From NCBI RefSeq assembly GCF_029846115.1, contig NZ_JARVZZ010000001.1, positions 2,294,001 to 2,358,000 on the forward strand: a stretch of 64,000 bases of DNA, read 5' to 3'. Positions within the stretch are counted from its first letter, which is position 1. Every line of letters begins with the position of its first letter. The notes beneath the pieces are model-generated. The model was not told where the DNA came from, did no database searches, and was given only the letters and a program-made list of their open reading frames with translations. This document shows, piece by piece, positions 8,976 to 17,053 of this stretch. The DNA comes from Serratia marcescens (GTDB taxonomy: Bacteria > Pseudomonadota > Gammaproteobacteria > Enterobacterales > Enterobacteriaceae). The position numbers were made by a program, and so were the translations under genes.

Positions 8976-9092
8976 GATAATGCCTGTTTACCTTGGAAAT
9001 CAGCGGATAAGCGCCATTATGCGCGCCGCTTGCCGCCGGGGTAAATCGGGTTTTCTTATGGTGAGATAAGAAAAGGCGATGGTGAGCGGGAA

Positions 9093-9114
9093 GGGGCTCT
9101 TTGGGGAGAGCCCC
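9093..9114 (-). terminator. Hairpin after the MetQ/NlpA-like gene
   Basis: GGGGCTCT and AGAGCCCC form an 8-bp stem with a 6-nt loop, about 20 nt beyond the stop of the minus-strand lipoprotein gene; weak T content. Confidence 0.5.
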
Positions 9115-9133
9115 TGTGGCGCTGTGCCCGGAA

Positions 9134-9946
9134 TTACCAGCCTTTTACCGCGCCGCCGTTGAAGATTTTCTCGGCGGCTTTGGCCACTTCGTCAGACTCA
9201 TAGGCCTTGATGAAGTTCTGCACGTTCGGCGCGTCCTTGTTGTCTTCGCGGGTAACGATGATGTTGGTGTACGGCGAGTCCTTATCTTCGATGAAGATGC
9301 CGTCTTTGGTCGGCGTCAGACCGGTCTGGTTGATGTAGGTGGTGCTGATGACGGCGACGGTGATTTTCGGATCGTCCAGCACGTGCGGCAGTTGGGCGCC
9401 TTCCAGCTCCATGATTTGGTAGTGGTGCGGGTTGGCGCTGATGTCCAGGGCGGTAGGCAACAACCCCTTGCCTTGCTTCAGCGTAATCAATCCGGTTTTT
9501 TCCAGCAGCAGCAGGGCGCGCCCCAGGTTGGTCGGATCGAGCGGGATGGCGATCACCGCGCCGTCCGGCAGCTCTTTGAGCGATTTTATCTTTTTCGAGT
9601 AGCCGGCCATCGGGAAGACAAAGGTATTGCCGACCGCCACCAGCTTATAGCCGTGATCTTTGTTTTGTTGTTCGAGGAACGGGCGGTGCTGGAACACGTT
9701 GGCGTCCAGTTCGCCTTTGTCGGTGGCGTCGTTCGGCAGCAGTGAACCGCTAAAGCCGACCAGCTCGACGTCCAGCCCGTATTTCTCTTTCGCCACCTGT
9801 CTGGCGACTTCCGCCACGTCCTGTTCCGCGCCGTTGATGACGCCGACCTTGATATGATTCTGATCGGTTTTTTGATCGCAGCCCTGAAGCGCCAATACGG
9901 CGGCGAAGGCCGCCGCCAGAGGGGTGATACGCCAGCGTAAGGTCAT
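9134..9946 (-). CDS. MetQ/NlpA-family substrate-binding lipoprotein
   Basis: 270 residues. A lipoprotein signal ends in the lipobox ALQGC, so the protein is anchored in a membrane. The mature part has the family signature: IKVGVINGAEQDV, DANVFQHRPFLEQQNKDHGYKLVAVGNTFVFPMAGYSKKIKSLKELPDGAVIAIPLDPTNLGRALLLL. MetQ proteins bind methionine for MetNI. No metN or metI gene is adjacent, so it is an orphan binding protein; a full MetNIQ-like set lies at 58.7-61.2 kb. Confidence 0.9.
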   Translation of the reverse strand: MTLRWRITPLAAAFAAVLALQGCDQKTDQNHIKVGVINGAEQDVAEVARQVAKEKYGLDVELVGFSGSLLPNDATDKGELDANVFQHRPFLEQQNKDHGYKLVAVGNTFVFPMAGYSKKIKSLKELPDGAVIAIPLDPTNLGRALLLLEKTGLITLKQGKGLLPTALDISANPHHYQIMELEGAQLPHVLDDPKITVAVISTTYINQTGLTPTKDGIFIEDKDSPYTNIIVTREDNKDAPNVQNFIKAYESDEVAKAAEKIFNGGAVKGW

Positions 9947-10040
9947 CGAAGTCTCCCTGAAAAGAACAATAAAATCAGTTGTTTTTTGTCCTTACAGCTA
10001 AGCCTGAACCGCCGATGAAGTCAAACGCTCGTTCAGCATA

Positions 10041-10063
10041 AACGGCTATAGCTTATAGCCGTT
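10041..10063. terminator. AT-rich hairpin downstream of the DUF1460 gene
   Basis: AACGGCTATA and TATAGCCGTT are perfect inverted repeats around GCT, 14 nt past the stop of the minus-strand gene, with TTT on the minus-strand side. Confidence 0.5.
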
Positions 10064-10076
10064 ATGCGGCGGGGGA

Positions 10077-10928
10077 TTATCGGCTGAGCGAACGCAGCAC
10101 CACGATGCCCGGCGTAGCCATCACGTAATCCATAAAGGGCGAATCGACCACCTGCATGTTGGCCTTGCGCGAAGAGGCGTTGCGCAGCACCGGACCGTTG
10201 TCGGTCATCACGAAGATGCCGGTGTGGGTCACATCCAGCCCGTCCAGGTTGGTGTAAATACCGATGTAATCGCCGGTGTGCAGCTGGGCCAGCACCTTGT
10301 CGTCGACGTTGTCGCTGGGGATATAGGTCACGCTGCGTTGTACGTTGGGCAAACCGGGCAGGTAGCTGCTGCCGTCCGCCTTGCGGTTGAGGGTTTTCAC
10401 GAGGGTGACGGCGTGCGGGCTGAGCTGCGCGGTGATGTCTTCGGCCACCTGGTGCGGCCGCTGCGCCCAGTCGGTGAAGAAGTGTTTGCGCTGCGGGAAG
10501 GCGATTTTGCCGTCGACGTAGCGAATGTCTACCAGACGCTGTACGAACTCGCCCTCGCTGCGAGCGGTGCTGAGCGCTTCCACATAATCGATGTAGGTGA
10601 AGCAATCCAGCCCGCGGAAGTCGATCACCAACTTCTCGGGCGTGCTCTGCGAGCCGATCAGGCGGTTGGCGAGATAGGGCGTGCCGAGAAACTCGCGCGA
10701 AATCAAATCGACGGTGCGGCCATGCGGCTGTGCGGCGGGCCAATCGGCGCGCAGCGCGAGGATCTCACGCAGCTTGCTGCGGGTGCTGGCGTCCATCTCC
10801 GGCTGCGCGCCCGACGGCGAAACGGTGACGTCGGTCGGCGGCGTCGCGGGGGAGACGGCGGCAGGGCGCTCGGCGCATCCGCTCATGGCGATAGCTAACA
10901 TCAGTAAAACAACCTTGTTCTGGTTCAT
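10077..10928 (-). CDS. DUF1460 lipoprotein (amidase-like)
   Basis: 283 residues from ATG 10928, which has GGGAGGGCCGT just upstream; longer in-frame starts lack this. Lipoprotein signal with lipobox AIAMSGC. The body matches DUF1460, a papain-like amidase fold: LGTPYLANRLIGS, the catalytic-cysteine segment DFRGLDCFTYIDYVEALS, and HTGIFV with a likely catalytic His. Family members are related to N-acetylmuramoyl-L-alanine amidases, so a cell-wall role is likely but unproven. Confidence 0.85.
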   Translation of the reverse strand: MNQNKVVLLMLAIAMSGCAERPAAVSPATPPTDVTVSPSGAQPEMDASTRSKLREILALRADWPAAQPHGRTVDLISREFLGTPYLANRLIGSQSTPEKLVIDFRGLDCFTYIDYVEALSTARSEGEFVQRLVDIRYVDGKIAFPQRKHFFTDWAQRPHQVAEDITAQLSPHAVTLVKTLNRKADGSSYLPGLPNVQRSVTYIPSDNVDDKVLAQLHTGDYIGIYTNLDGLDVTHTGIFVMTDNGPVLRNASSRKANMQVVDSPFMDYVMATPGIVVLRSLSR

Positions 10929-11032
10929 ACGGCCCTCCCTGGGTGTCGCTGGCTTATCAGAGTCAGTGATAACAGTTCTCATCCGATGGTAGGGGTTAAA
11001 AAGTAAACATAGCCTCAATAGCGGCCGATAAA

Positions 11033-11575
11033 TCAGTAACCGATTTCGCTATTGAACGGCAAATACCAGAACAGCGCGATTTCGTGATCGGCGATCTCCG
11101 GCTCGGCGCGGTACAGCAAACGGTCGATGCCGCCGAGAATAAACCCGTAATGCTGGTAGCAGCGACAGGCGGCCAGATTGTTGTTCTGCGTTTCGAGCAT
11201 CATACCCGAGGTTTCCTGCTGCCGCGCCCACTGTTTGGCGCAGTCCAGCAGCGCCCCGGCGATGCCCTGACGGCGCGCGTGAGCGCTGACGGCGATCTCG
11301 TCAATCAGGGTATAACCGTTCCAGTTTTTGCTCAGCGTGATGTGGCCAACGGCGTCGTCCTGGCGATACGCCAGGAAGGTCGCGCTGTCTTCGTTGGCGA
11401 ACGGCGCCAGGGGATACTGCTTGCGAAACGGCGCCACCGGGTGGGTTGGCCAGCTGTCGACCGGCGTGTCGAACTGCGGCAGGGCGTAACAGCGGATGGT
11501 AAAGCCGAAATCGCCGCGCGTCAGGTAATCATCGGGCAGCGCCTCAATGGCTGCGATGCGGATGGCCGGGGTCAT
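11033..11575 (-). CDS. GNAT acetyltransferase, streptothricin-acetyltransferase-like
   Basis: 180 residues from ATG 11575. IDEIAVSAHARRQGIAGALLDCAKQWA is the acetyl-CoA site, and the end, CYQHYGFILGGIDRLLYR then EIALFWYLPF, resembles streptothricin acetyltransferases (FDxxLY and EIALFWY). The start overlaps the stop of the upstream acyltransferase gene (TAATG), so translation is coupled. Whether it confers streptothricin resistance or acts on a cell metabolite cannot be told from sequence. Confidence 0.85.
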   Translation of the reverse strand: MTPAIRIAAIEALPDDYLTRGDFGFTIRCYALPQFDTPVDSWPTHPVAPFRKQYPLAPFANEDSATFLAYRQDDAVGHITLSKNWNGYTLIDEIAVSAHARRQGIAGALLDCAKQWARQQETSGMMLETQNNNLAACRCYQHYGFILGGIDRLLYRAEPEIADHEIALFWYLPFNSEIGY

Positions 11576-12042
11576 TACGGCAGCTCCCGCAGCAGGCGCG
11601 CCGGGTTGCCGGCATAAATCCCCTTGCGGGTGATGTCGCGGGTTACGACCGCCCCGGCGCCGATCACCGCGTCGCTGCAGATCTCCACCGCCAGGATCGT
11701 GGCGCCGGAGCCGATGGATACCCGATCGCCGACGCGTGTGCGCCCCCAACTGGCCGGATCGGCATTGGGTGCGCCGTCTTTGAACAGATCGTTGGCAAAG
11801 GTGACGCCGTGGCCGACAAAGCACGCTTCGCCGAGGGTGACGTATTCGCAGATAAAGCTGTGCGACTGAATTTTACTGCGCGCGCCGATGCTGACGTGGC
11901 GCTGGATCTCCACGAACGGGCCGACGAAGACATCGTCGCCGAGCCGGCAGCCGTACAGATTGCAGGGCTCGACAACGGTGACGTTGCGCCCGGCGTCGAC
12001 GCCGACGATCCCCGCCTGGCGGGTGGTGATAACGGATGACAT
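11575..12042 (-). CDS. Hexapeptide-repeat acyltransferase
   Basis: 155-residue left-handed beta-helix protein. Repeats run from VVEPCNLYGCRLGDDVFVGPFVEI to IGSGATILAVEICSDAVIGAGAVVTRDI, ending in the usual KGIYAGNPARLLREL. ATG 12042 (MSSVITT) follows GAGGAAGGCC. Similar proteins N- or O-acetylate sugars in nucleotide-sugar or surface-polysaccharide pathways. It is the first gene of a coupled pair with the GNAT gene, so the two may act on the same molecule. Confidence 0.85.
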   Translation of the reverse strand: MSSVITTRQAGIVGVDAGRNVTVVEPCNLYGCRLGDDVFVGPFVEIQRHVSIGARSKIQSHSFICEYVTLGEACFVGHGVTFANDLFKDGAPNADPASWGRTRVGDRVSIGSGATILAVEICSDAVIGAGAVVTRDITRKGIYAGNPARLLRELP

Positions 12043-12247
12043 GGCCTTCCTCGCAGCCTGGTTTTTATGGTGGGAGTATAAGACAAAGCGCCGCGGCGTT
12101 GCGCTTTCCGCACGTTTTTTCGCCGAAAGACTATAATTAGTACAGGGGAGAGAGCCCCGTGGCCGCAATCCTCGCACGGGTAGCAGTCCGTCGGAGGTGT
12201 GAAATTCGTTCGCCGATCGCGGCCTACGGCGAGATAGGAGGTGTCTC

Positions 12248-12838
12248 ATGGTCAGTCATGTTTGGGGACTTCTGGCGCATCCCAGCGCCGAGTTCGAACA
12301 GATCAAAAGCGAGAATGAAAGCGTCTCGCACCTATACACCCATCACGTGTTGCTCTTGGCAGCCATCCCGGTGGTCTGCGCCTTTATCGGCACCACCCAG
12401 TTGGGCTGGCTCTCCGGCGAGGGACATGCCATCAGGCTCGACATGTTTACCGCGCTTTATACCGCCGTGGCGTTTTACCTGCTGATGCTGGCGGGTGTAG
12501 CGGCCATGGGGAAAGTCATTCACTGGATGGCGCGGCGTTATGAATCGCGCCCCAGCCTGCACCGCTGCATGGTGTTCGCCGGCTACGTGGCGACCCCGAT
12601 GTTCCTCAGCGGGATTGTGGCGCTCTATCCGGTCGTCTGGCTGTGTCTGTTTGTCGGCATTATCGGCCTGTGCTATTCGGGCTATCTGCTGAATCTGGGG
12701 ATCCCGCACTTCCTGAATATCGACAGTAAGGAAGGGTTCATCTTCTCCAGCTCGACCTTCGCTATCGGTATCCTGTTGCTCGAGCTGCTGCTTGGGGTGA
12801 CGGTGCTGCTGTGGGGGTACGGTTCCTGGTTGTTCTGA
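12248..12838 (+). CDS. yohC: YIP1-family inner-membrane protein YohC
   Basis: 196 residues with five predicted membrane helices (near 35-55, 75-95, 115-135, 138-155, 172-192). The N-terminus VSHVWGLLAHPSAEFEQI and HHVLLLAAIPVVCAFIGTTQLGW match YohC. GGAGGTGTCTC precedes the ATG. Function unknown. A strong bidirectional terminator separates it from the convergent DMT transporter. Confidence 0.92.
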   Translation: MVSHVWGLLAHPSAEFEQIKSENESVSHLYTHHVLLLAAIPVVCAFIGTTQLGWLSGEGHAIRLDMFTALYTAVAFYLLMLAGVAAMGKVIHWMARRYESRPSLHRCMVFAGYVATPMFLSGIVALYPVVWLCLFVGIIGLCYSGYLLNLGIPHFLNIDSKEGFIFSSSTFAIGILLLELLLGVTVLLWGYGSWLF

Positions 12839-12857
12839 GTTAACGGCTGTTATTATC

Positions 12858-12891
12858 GCCCCCGCGCCGGTGGAACGGCGCGGGGGCTTTT
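12858..12891. terminator. Strong bidirectional terminator yohC / DMT transporter
   Basis: GCCCCCGCGCCG pairs with CGGCGCGGGGGC around TGGAA-like loop bases, followed by TTTTG. Confidence 0.88.
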
Positions 12892-12895
12892 GCTT

Positions 12896-13747
12896 TTATA
12901 CGCGGCGGAAAACCAACATCACGCCGAGCACGATGCCCGCCATGCCCAGCAGGCTCAGCGCCGCCAGCGCGTGGCCGAGCAGCAGGTAGTCCAGCAGGGC
13001 GGTCACCGCCGGGATCAGATAGAACAGACTGGTGACCTGCACCAGGTTGCCGCGCTGGATCAGGCGATACAGTAAGAAGGTCGCCAGCACCGAGATCACC
13101 ACCGCCATCCACAGCAGCGGCAGCACGAACGCCGGCCGCCATTCGACCCGCAGCGGCTCAAACGGCAGCGCCAGCGTACACATCAGCAACCCGACGGCAT
13201 ACTGCAGCGGCAAGACCGCCAGCGGCGGCTGCGTCATGCCTTTTTGCAGCAGGGTGCCGGCGGTCATGCAGCCCAGCGCGATAAAGGCGAACAGCATGCC
13301 GCTCAGCGAGAAGTGGGCCACCATCAGGCTTTGGTACACCACCAGCGTCAGCCCGACCATTGCCAGCGCCAGGCCGAGCGCCCGCAGCCCGGTGCAGCGC
13401 CGTTCGGTGATGAACTGGGTGAGGATCGGCTGTACGCCGAGCAACGTCGCCAGCACGCCGGGCGTAATACCCTGTTCCAGCGCCAGCAGATAGCAGATTT
13501 GATAGCTGCCGATCATTAACACGCCAATCAGCGCGACGCGCCGGCGGGTGCCGGGAGCGGGCAGGCACTGGCGCTGCCACAGGCCGATGGCCAACAGCAC
13601 CGCCAGCGCGATGGCGCAGCGGAAGAACAGAAAAGCGAAGGCGGAGGCGTGCTCCAACCCCCAACGGGAGAAGATCGCGCCGCTGCTCCAAAGCAGGACG
13701 AACAGCGTAGCCAGGCCGGCATTGGCCCAGAGAGAAGGTAATCGCAT
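12896..13747 (-). CDS. DMT-superfamily (EamA) transporter
   Basis: 283 residues, ten hydrophobic helices in two EamA repeats (WSSGAIFSRWGLEHASAFAFLFFRCAIA at the start; a second repeat from FSLSGMLFAFIALGCMTAGTL). The ending LSLLGMAGIVLGVMLVFRR is typical. AGGTGAAATTGAC precedes the ATG. Substrate unknown; family members export amino acids, nucleosides or drugs. Its upstream region holds small ORFs and a Fur box. Confidence 0.9.
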   Translation of the reverse strand: MRLPSLWANAGLATLFVLLWSSGAIFSRWGLEHASAFAFLFFRCAIALAVLLAIGLWQRQCLPAPGTRRRVALIGVLMIGSYQICYLLALEQGITPGVLATLLGVQPILTQFITERRCTGLRALGLALAMVGLTLVVYQSLMVAHFSLSGMLFAFIALGCMTAGTLLQKGMTQPPLAVLPLQYAVGLLMCTLALPFEPLRVEWRPAFVLPLLWMAVVISVLATFLLYRLIQRGNLVQVTSLFYLIPAVTALLDYLLLGHALAALSLLGMAGIVLGVMLVFRRV

Positions 13748-13848
13748 GTCAATTTCACCTGTCGTGAAAATTACAGGCTCCGGCGCGCGCGGCGGTCTAC
13801 GCCTAAACGCAACAGATCAATAAGCCGGAGGTAAAAAGTCGGTTTGGC

Positions 13849-13995
13849 TTAGCGCACAACCACAATGCGTGGTGGGTAAGCTGCAACCGCTGAAACGACA
13901 GAGGAAACGGCGGGTGGGGCGGAGGAAGCACACAGCAAAACGACGGCCGGAACGGTCGCGTCTGTCGGATCTGTGCTGTGCGCCAGGTAGGTCAT
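13849..13995 (-). CDS. Possible 48-residue small protein below a Fur box
   Basis: ATG 13995 has AGGAA 6-8 nt upstream and opens 48 codons rich in Ala, Val and Pro, ending in PPRIVVVR. Its ATGA start overlaps the stop of a 15-codon ORF (13992-14039), and a Fur box lies ~50 nt further upstream on the same side. I do not recognise the peptide. It lacks a clear membrane helix. It may be a real iron-regulated small gene, a leader, or chance. Confidence 0.4.
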   Translation of the reverse strand: MTYLAHSTDPTDATVPAVVLLCASSAPPAVSSVVSAVAAYPPRIVVVR

Positions 13996-14039
13996 GTGAG
14001 TTCCTGAAAATCGGGAATGAGACTCATCGCTTCAAACAT
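13992..14039 (-). other. 15-codon ORF, possible leader peptide
   Basis: MFEAMSLIPDFQELT followed by TGA, whose ATGA overlaps the next small ORF. It is the first ATG after the Fur box on the minus strand. Such coupling is seen in attenuator-like leaders, but nothing else supports it. Confidence 0.25.
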
Positions 14040-14086
14040 AACCAAGTTCGCCGGGATGCGCAATCGGAAATCACTATGATTTAATT

Positions 14087-14105
14087 GATAATGAAAATCA
14101 TTATC
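14087..14105. promoter_or_regulatory. Fur box, near-perfect
   Basis: GATAATGAAAATCATTATC matches the 19-bp Fur consensus GATAATGATAATCATTATC at 18 positions. It lies 176 nt before the ABC importer on the plus side and ~50 nt before the tiny ORFs on the minus side, so its target is not fixed by position alone. Confidence 0.88.
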
Positions 14106-14257
14106 ATTAATAAAAGGCTGTGCTATGTTGCTTTGGCCGCGCAGTTTTGACGCAGGGGCGCGGCTTGCTCCCTGCCTGGCTCCACGCAGCACGTGCGGCA
14201 AAAGACGTTGCGATTCGTTTTTGCAGAAGGCGCGTAATCGTGGTAAAAACATTGGTA

Positions 14258-14272
14258 TGTTATAATATAACA
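14258..14272 (+). promoter_or_regulatory. Zur-type operator overlapping a -10 box
   Basis: TGTTATAATATAACA is a perfect 7-1-7 inverted repeat and fits the core of the gammaproteobacterial Zur consensus (AATGTTATANTATAACATT). It contains TATAAT at 14261-14266, which would put transcription start near 14273, about 8 nt before the ATG at 14281. Zinc-bound Zur would then block RNA polymerase directly. Confidence 0.75.
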
Positions 14273-14280
14273 ATTTAAGC

Positions 14281-15063
14281 ATGATGAATTCAGTTCACGA
14301 CATCCTCCACGTTGATGGGGTTAGCCTGACCGGCCACGGTGAGGCATTGATACTCGACAACATCCATTTCGCGCTGCGCGCCGGTGAGAAGCTGGCGGTG
14401 ATCGGCCCTAACGGCAGCGGCAAGTCCAGCCTGCTGCGTGCCCTGATCGGCGAAACGCGGCCGGACGGCGGCGTCATTCACTGGCGAGGGCGCGCCTTGT
14501 CCGCGTGGCCGGCGGCGGAACGTGCCAAAAGCATCGCCTTTCTGGCGCAAAACGATTCGCCGGATTTGCGACTGTCGGTTGAGGACTACGTGGCGTTGGG
14601 CCGTTTGCCGCATGGCGAACGCTCTGCGACGGGAAAGCGCATCGTTGACGAGGCCATCGGGGAAACCGGGCTGGCGCCGCTCAGGCACCACCCGTTGGGG
14701 CGGATCTCGGGCGGCCAGCGTCAGCGCGCGGCGCTGGCTCGGGCGTTGGCGCAGTCTCCCGATCTGTTGTTGCTGGATGAACCGACCAATCACCTCGATC
14801 CGCCCGGGCGCTCGGCGCTGCTGTCGTTAGTGAAAAATAAAGACATCGCCGTGATTGCGGTACTGCATGACCTGCCCGTGGCAGAGGCGTTTGCCGATCG
14901 GATCCTGGTGCTCAACGAAAGCCGTCAGGTGGCCTGTGGTACGCCCGAGTCGGTGTTACAGACTTCGGTGATTTTGCCGGTGTTCGGCATGAACAGTTTC
15001 AAGGTAGCGCATCCCGTCAGCGGGAAAACGCTGCGCATTTTTGACGTTCCCCATTGCGCTTGA
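14281..15063 (+). CDS. FecE/BtuD-type ABC transporter ATP-binding protein
   Basis: 260 residues. Walker A GPNGSGKSS (42-50), Q-loop FLAQND, signature ISGGQRQR (142-149), Walker B LLLLDEP (to ~168) and H-loop VLHDL. Closest in style to ATPases of siderophore, haem and cobalamin importers. The ATG pair at 14281 has no clear Shine-Dalgarno and lies about 8 nt from the predicted transcription start, so the message may be almost leaderless. First gene of the ATPase-binding protein-permease operon; the promoter carries a Zur-like site. Confidence 0.9.
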   Translation: MMNSVHDILHVDGVSLTGHGEALILDNIHFALRAGEKLAVIGPNGSGKSSLLRALIGETRPDGGVIHWRGRALSAWPAAERAKSIAFLAQNDSPDLRLSVEDYVALGRLPHGERSATGKRIVDEAIGETGLAPLRHHPLGRISGGQRQRAALARALAQSPDLLLLDEPTNHLDPPGRSALLSLVKNKDIAVIAVLHDLPVAEAFADRILVLNESRQVACGTPESVLQTSVILPVFGMNSFKVAHPVSGKTLRIFDVPHCA

Positions 15064-15079
15064 TAAACCAGAGAGAAAC

Positions 15080-16036
15080 ATGAACGCACGCGTATTCATC
15101 CTGCTTCTGCTGCTGGCCGCCAGGTCGGCGGCGGCTGAACATTTTCCCGTCACCGTAGAAAGCTGCGGTGTGCCGGTCACCTTCAACCAGGCGCCGCAGC
15201 GCGCCGTCATCAACGACATCAACATGGCCGAGATGGCCTTTGCACTGCATCTGCAGGATCGCATTGTCGGGCTGACCGGCATCACCGGCTGGTACAAACT
15301 GACGCCCGACTTCAAGGCCGAGATGGGCGCCATTCCCGAACTGGCGCCGAAATATCCCGCTTTGGAAACGCTGCTGGCGGCACAGCCGGATTTCTTTTTC
15401 GCCGGTTGGAATTACGGCATGAAGATCGGCGGCGACGTCACGCCGGAGAAGCTCGCCCCGTTCGGCATCAAGACGCTGGTGCTGAGCGAGAGCTGCGTAC
15501 AGGCCGGTGGGCGGCCGCAGAAGGCCGATATGAATCTGCTGTATGACGATGAGCTGAAGCTCGGCAAGATTTTCGGCAAGCGGCAAGAGGCCACCGCGCT
15601 GGTTGAGGGCTGGAAGCGCCGGTTGGCTGCGCTGCCCGCCAGGCCGGCGGGCCAGGCGCCGCTCAAGGTGTTCGTCTATGACTCGGGGGAGGAGAAGCCT
15701 TTCACCAGCGGCAAATACGCTATGCCGACGGCGATCATCGAAGCGGCGGGCGGCCGCAACGTGATGGACGGTTTGCCGGCGAGCTGGACGACGGCGTCCT
15801 GGGAGGCGGTAGCGGCGGCCGAGCCCGACTTCATTATTCTGCTGGATTACCAAACCGGCTCGGGTGCCGATGCGCTGCGGCGCTTCCTCGAGTCCCACCC
15901 GTTGATGAAATTAACGCCTGCCGTACGGCACCACCGCTATCTGAAACTGCAGTATGCGGAGCTGACGCCGGGGCCGGCCAACATCGGCGCGGTGGAAAAG
16001 CTGGCGCGGGCGCTGTACGCGCCGGAGGCTGAATGA
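15080..16036 (+). CDS. FecB/BtuF-type periplasmic metal-complex binding protein
   Basis: 318 residues with a signal peptide cut after RSAAA. The mature protein has the helical-backbone class III binding fold: VTVESCGVPVTFNQAPQRAV at the start, TLLAAQPDFFFAGWNYG, and late AAEPDFIILLDYQTGSG. ATG 15080 is chosen because the longer frame overlaps the ATPase gene. It captures the ligand (metallophore, haem or corrinoid) for the permease that follows with an ATGA overlap. Confidence 0.88.
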   Translation: MNARVFILLLLLAARSAAAEHFPVTVESCGVPVTFNQAPQRAVINDINMAEMAFALHLQDRIVGLTGITGWYKLTPDFKAEMGAIPELAPKYPALETLLAAQPDFFFAGWNYGMKIGGDVTPEKLAPFGIKTLVLSESCVQAGGRPQKADMNLLYDDELKLGKIFGKRQEATALVEGWKRRLAALPARPAGQAPLKVFVYDSGEEKPFTSGKYAMPTAIIEAAGGRNVMDGLPASWTTASWEAVAAAEPDFIILLDYQTGSGADALRRFLESHPLMKLTPAVRHHRYLKLQYAELTPGPANIGAVEKLARALYAPEAE

Positions 16037-17040
16037 ACTCGCCGACCCGGCGGTTTATGCTGCTCGCACCGTTGGCGCTGTCGGTATTGTGCGGGTTAAT
16101 GATCTGGAGCCTGCAGCTGGGCAGCGTCGCGCTGTCATGGCGGCAGACGATGGCGGCATTGGGGCTTTCATCGGCGCCCCTCTCCGGCATGCTGGATACC
16201 ATCGTCGTGCAACTGCGGGTGCCCAGAGCCTTGCTGGCGGCCTTGACCGGCGCCGGGCTGGCGATGACCGGCGCGCTGCTGCAGACCACCACCCGCAATG
16301 AGCTGGCCGATCCTTTTTTGTTTGGGCTCTCCTCCGGCGCCTCCGCCGGTGCGGTGCTGGTCATCACGCGCTTCGGCGATGCGCTGGGCGTGCTGACCTT
16401 GCCACTGTCCGCTTTCGCCGGCGGCATTTTGTCCGCCTTGGCGGTGATGATCCTGTTTCGCGTCGGCCGGGTCAGGCGCGCCGAGCAGCTGATCGTTTGC
16501 GGCCTGGCGGTCTCGTTTTTGTTCAGCGCGCTCACCAGCTACCTGGTGTTTTCCGGCGATCAGCGGGCGGCCGGCTCGGTGTTGTTCTGGTCGCTCGGCG
16601 GGTTGGGGCTGGCGCGTTGGGATAATCTGTTCATTCCACTGGCGAGTTTCGTGCTGCTGGCCGGGTTTACGGCGCTGCGTTGGCGGGCGCTGGACGCGTT
16701 GCTGGCGGGCGAACAAACCGCCCATTCGATGGGGGTCAACGTGGCGCGGCTGCGCACCGAGACCTTTCTGTGCTGCGCACTGTCCACGGCGTTTCTCGTT
16801 TCGCTGACGGGCGTGATCGGCTTTGTCGGGCTGATGGTGCCTTATCTGGCCCGGCGCCTGGTGGGCGTGCGCCACCGTTTATCCGTGCCTATGTGCGGCC
16901 TACTGGGGGCGATGTTGCTGACCGGCGGCGACATGCTCAGCCGCAGTCTGATCCCCCATCAGGAGCTGCCCATCGGCATCATTACGGCGGGGCTGGGGGG
17001 CGCGTTCATCGTGTCCTTGCTGCTGCGTGCGGAACGATGA
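16033..17040 (+). CDS. FecCD-type ABC transporter permease
   Basis: 335 residues with about ten helices. FecCD signatures: VQLRVPRALLAALTGAGLAMTGALLQTTTRNELADPFLFGLSSGASAGAV, and GVIGFVGLMVPYLARRLVGVRHR (the ATPase-contact loop region), then LPIGIITAGLGGAFIVSLLLR. The ATG overlaps the stop of the binding-protein gene. It completes an importer, but no TonB-dependent outer-membrane receptor is encoded beside it. Confidence 0.92.
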   Translation: MNSPTRRFMLLAPLALSVLCGLMIWSLQLGSVALSWRQTMAALGLSSAPLSGMLDTIVVQLRVPRALLAALTGAGLAMTGALLQTTTRNELADPFLFGLSSGASAGAVLVITRFGDALGVLTLPLSAFAGGILSALAVMILFRVGRVRRAEQLIVCGLAVSFLFSALTSYLVFSGDQRAAGSVLFWSLGGLGLARWDNLFIPLASFVLLAGFTALRWRALDALLAGEQTAHSMGVNVARLRTETFLCCALSTAFLVSLTGVIGFVGLMVPYLARRLVGVRHRLSVPMCGLLGAMLLTGGDMLSRSLIPHQELPIGIITAGLGGAFIVSLLLRAER

Positions 17041-17053
17041 ACGCCACCCTGAT

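Noticed and set aside
14124..14264. 46-codon ORF between the Fur and Zur sites as a real gene
   Set aside because: No clear ribosome site, no recognisable protein, and its end lies inside the Zur palindrome; kept only as context in a finding.
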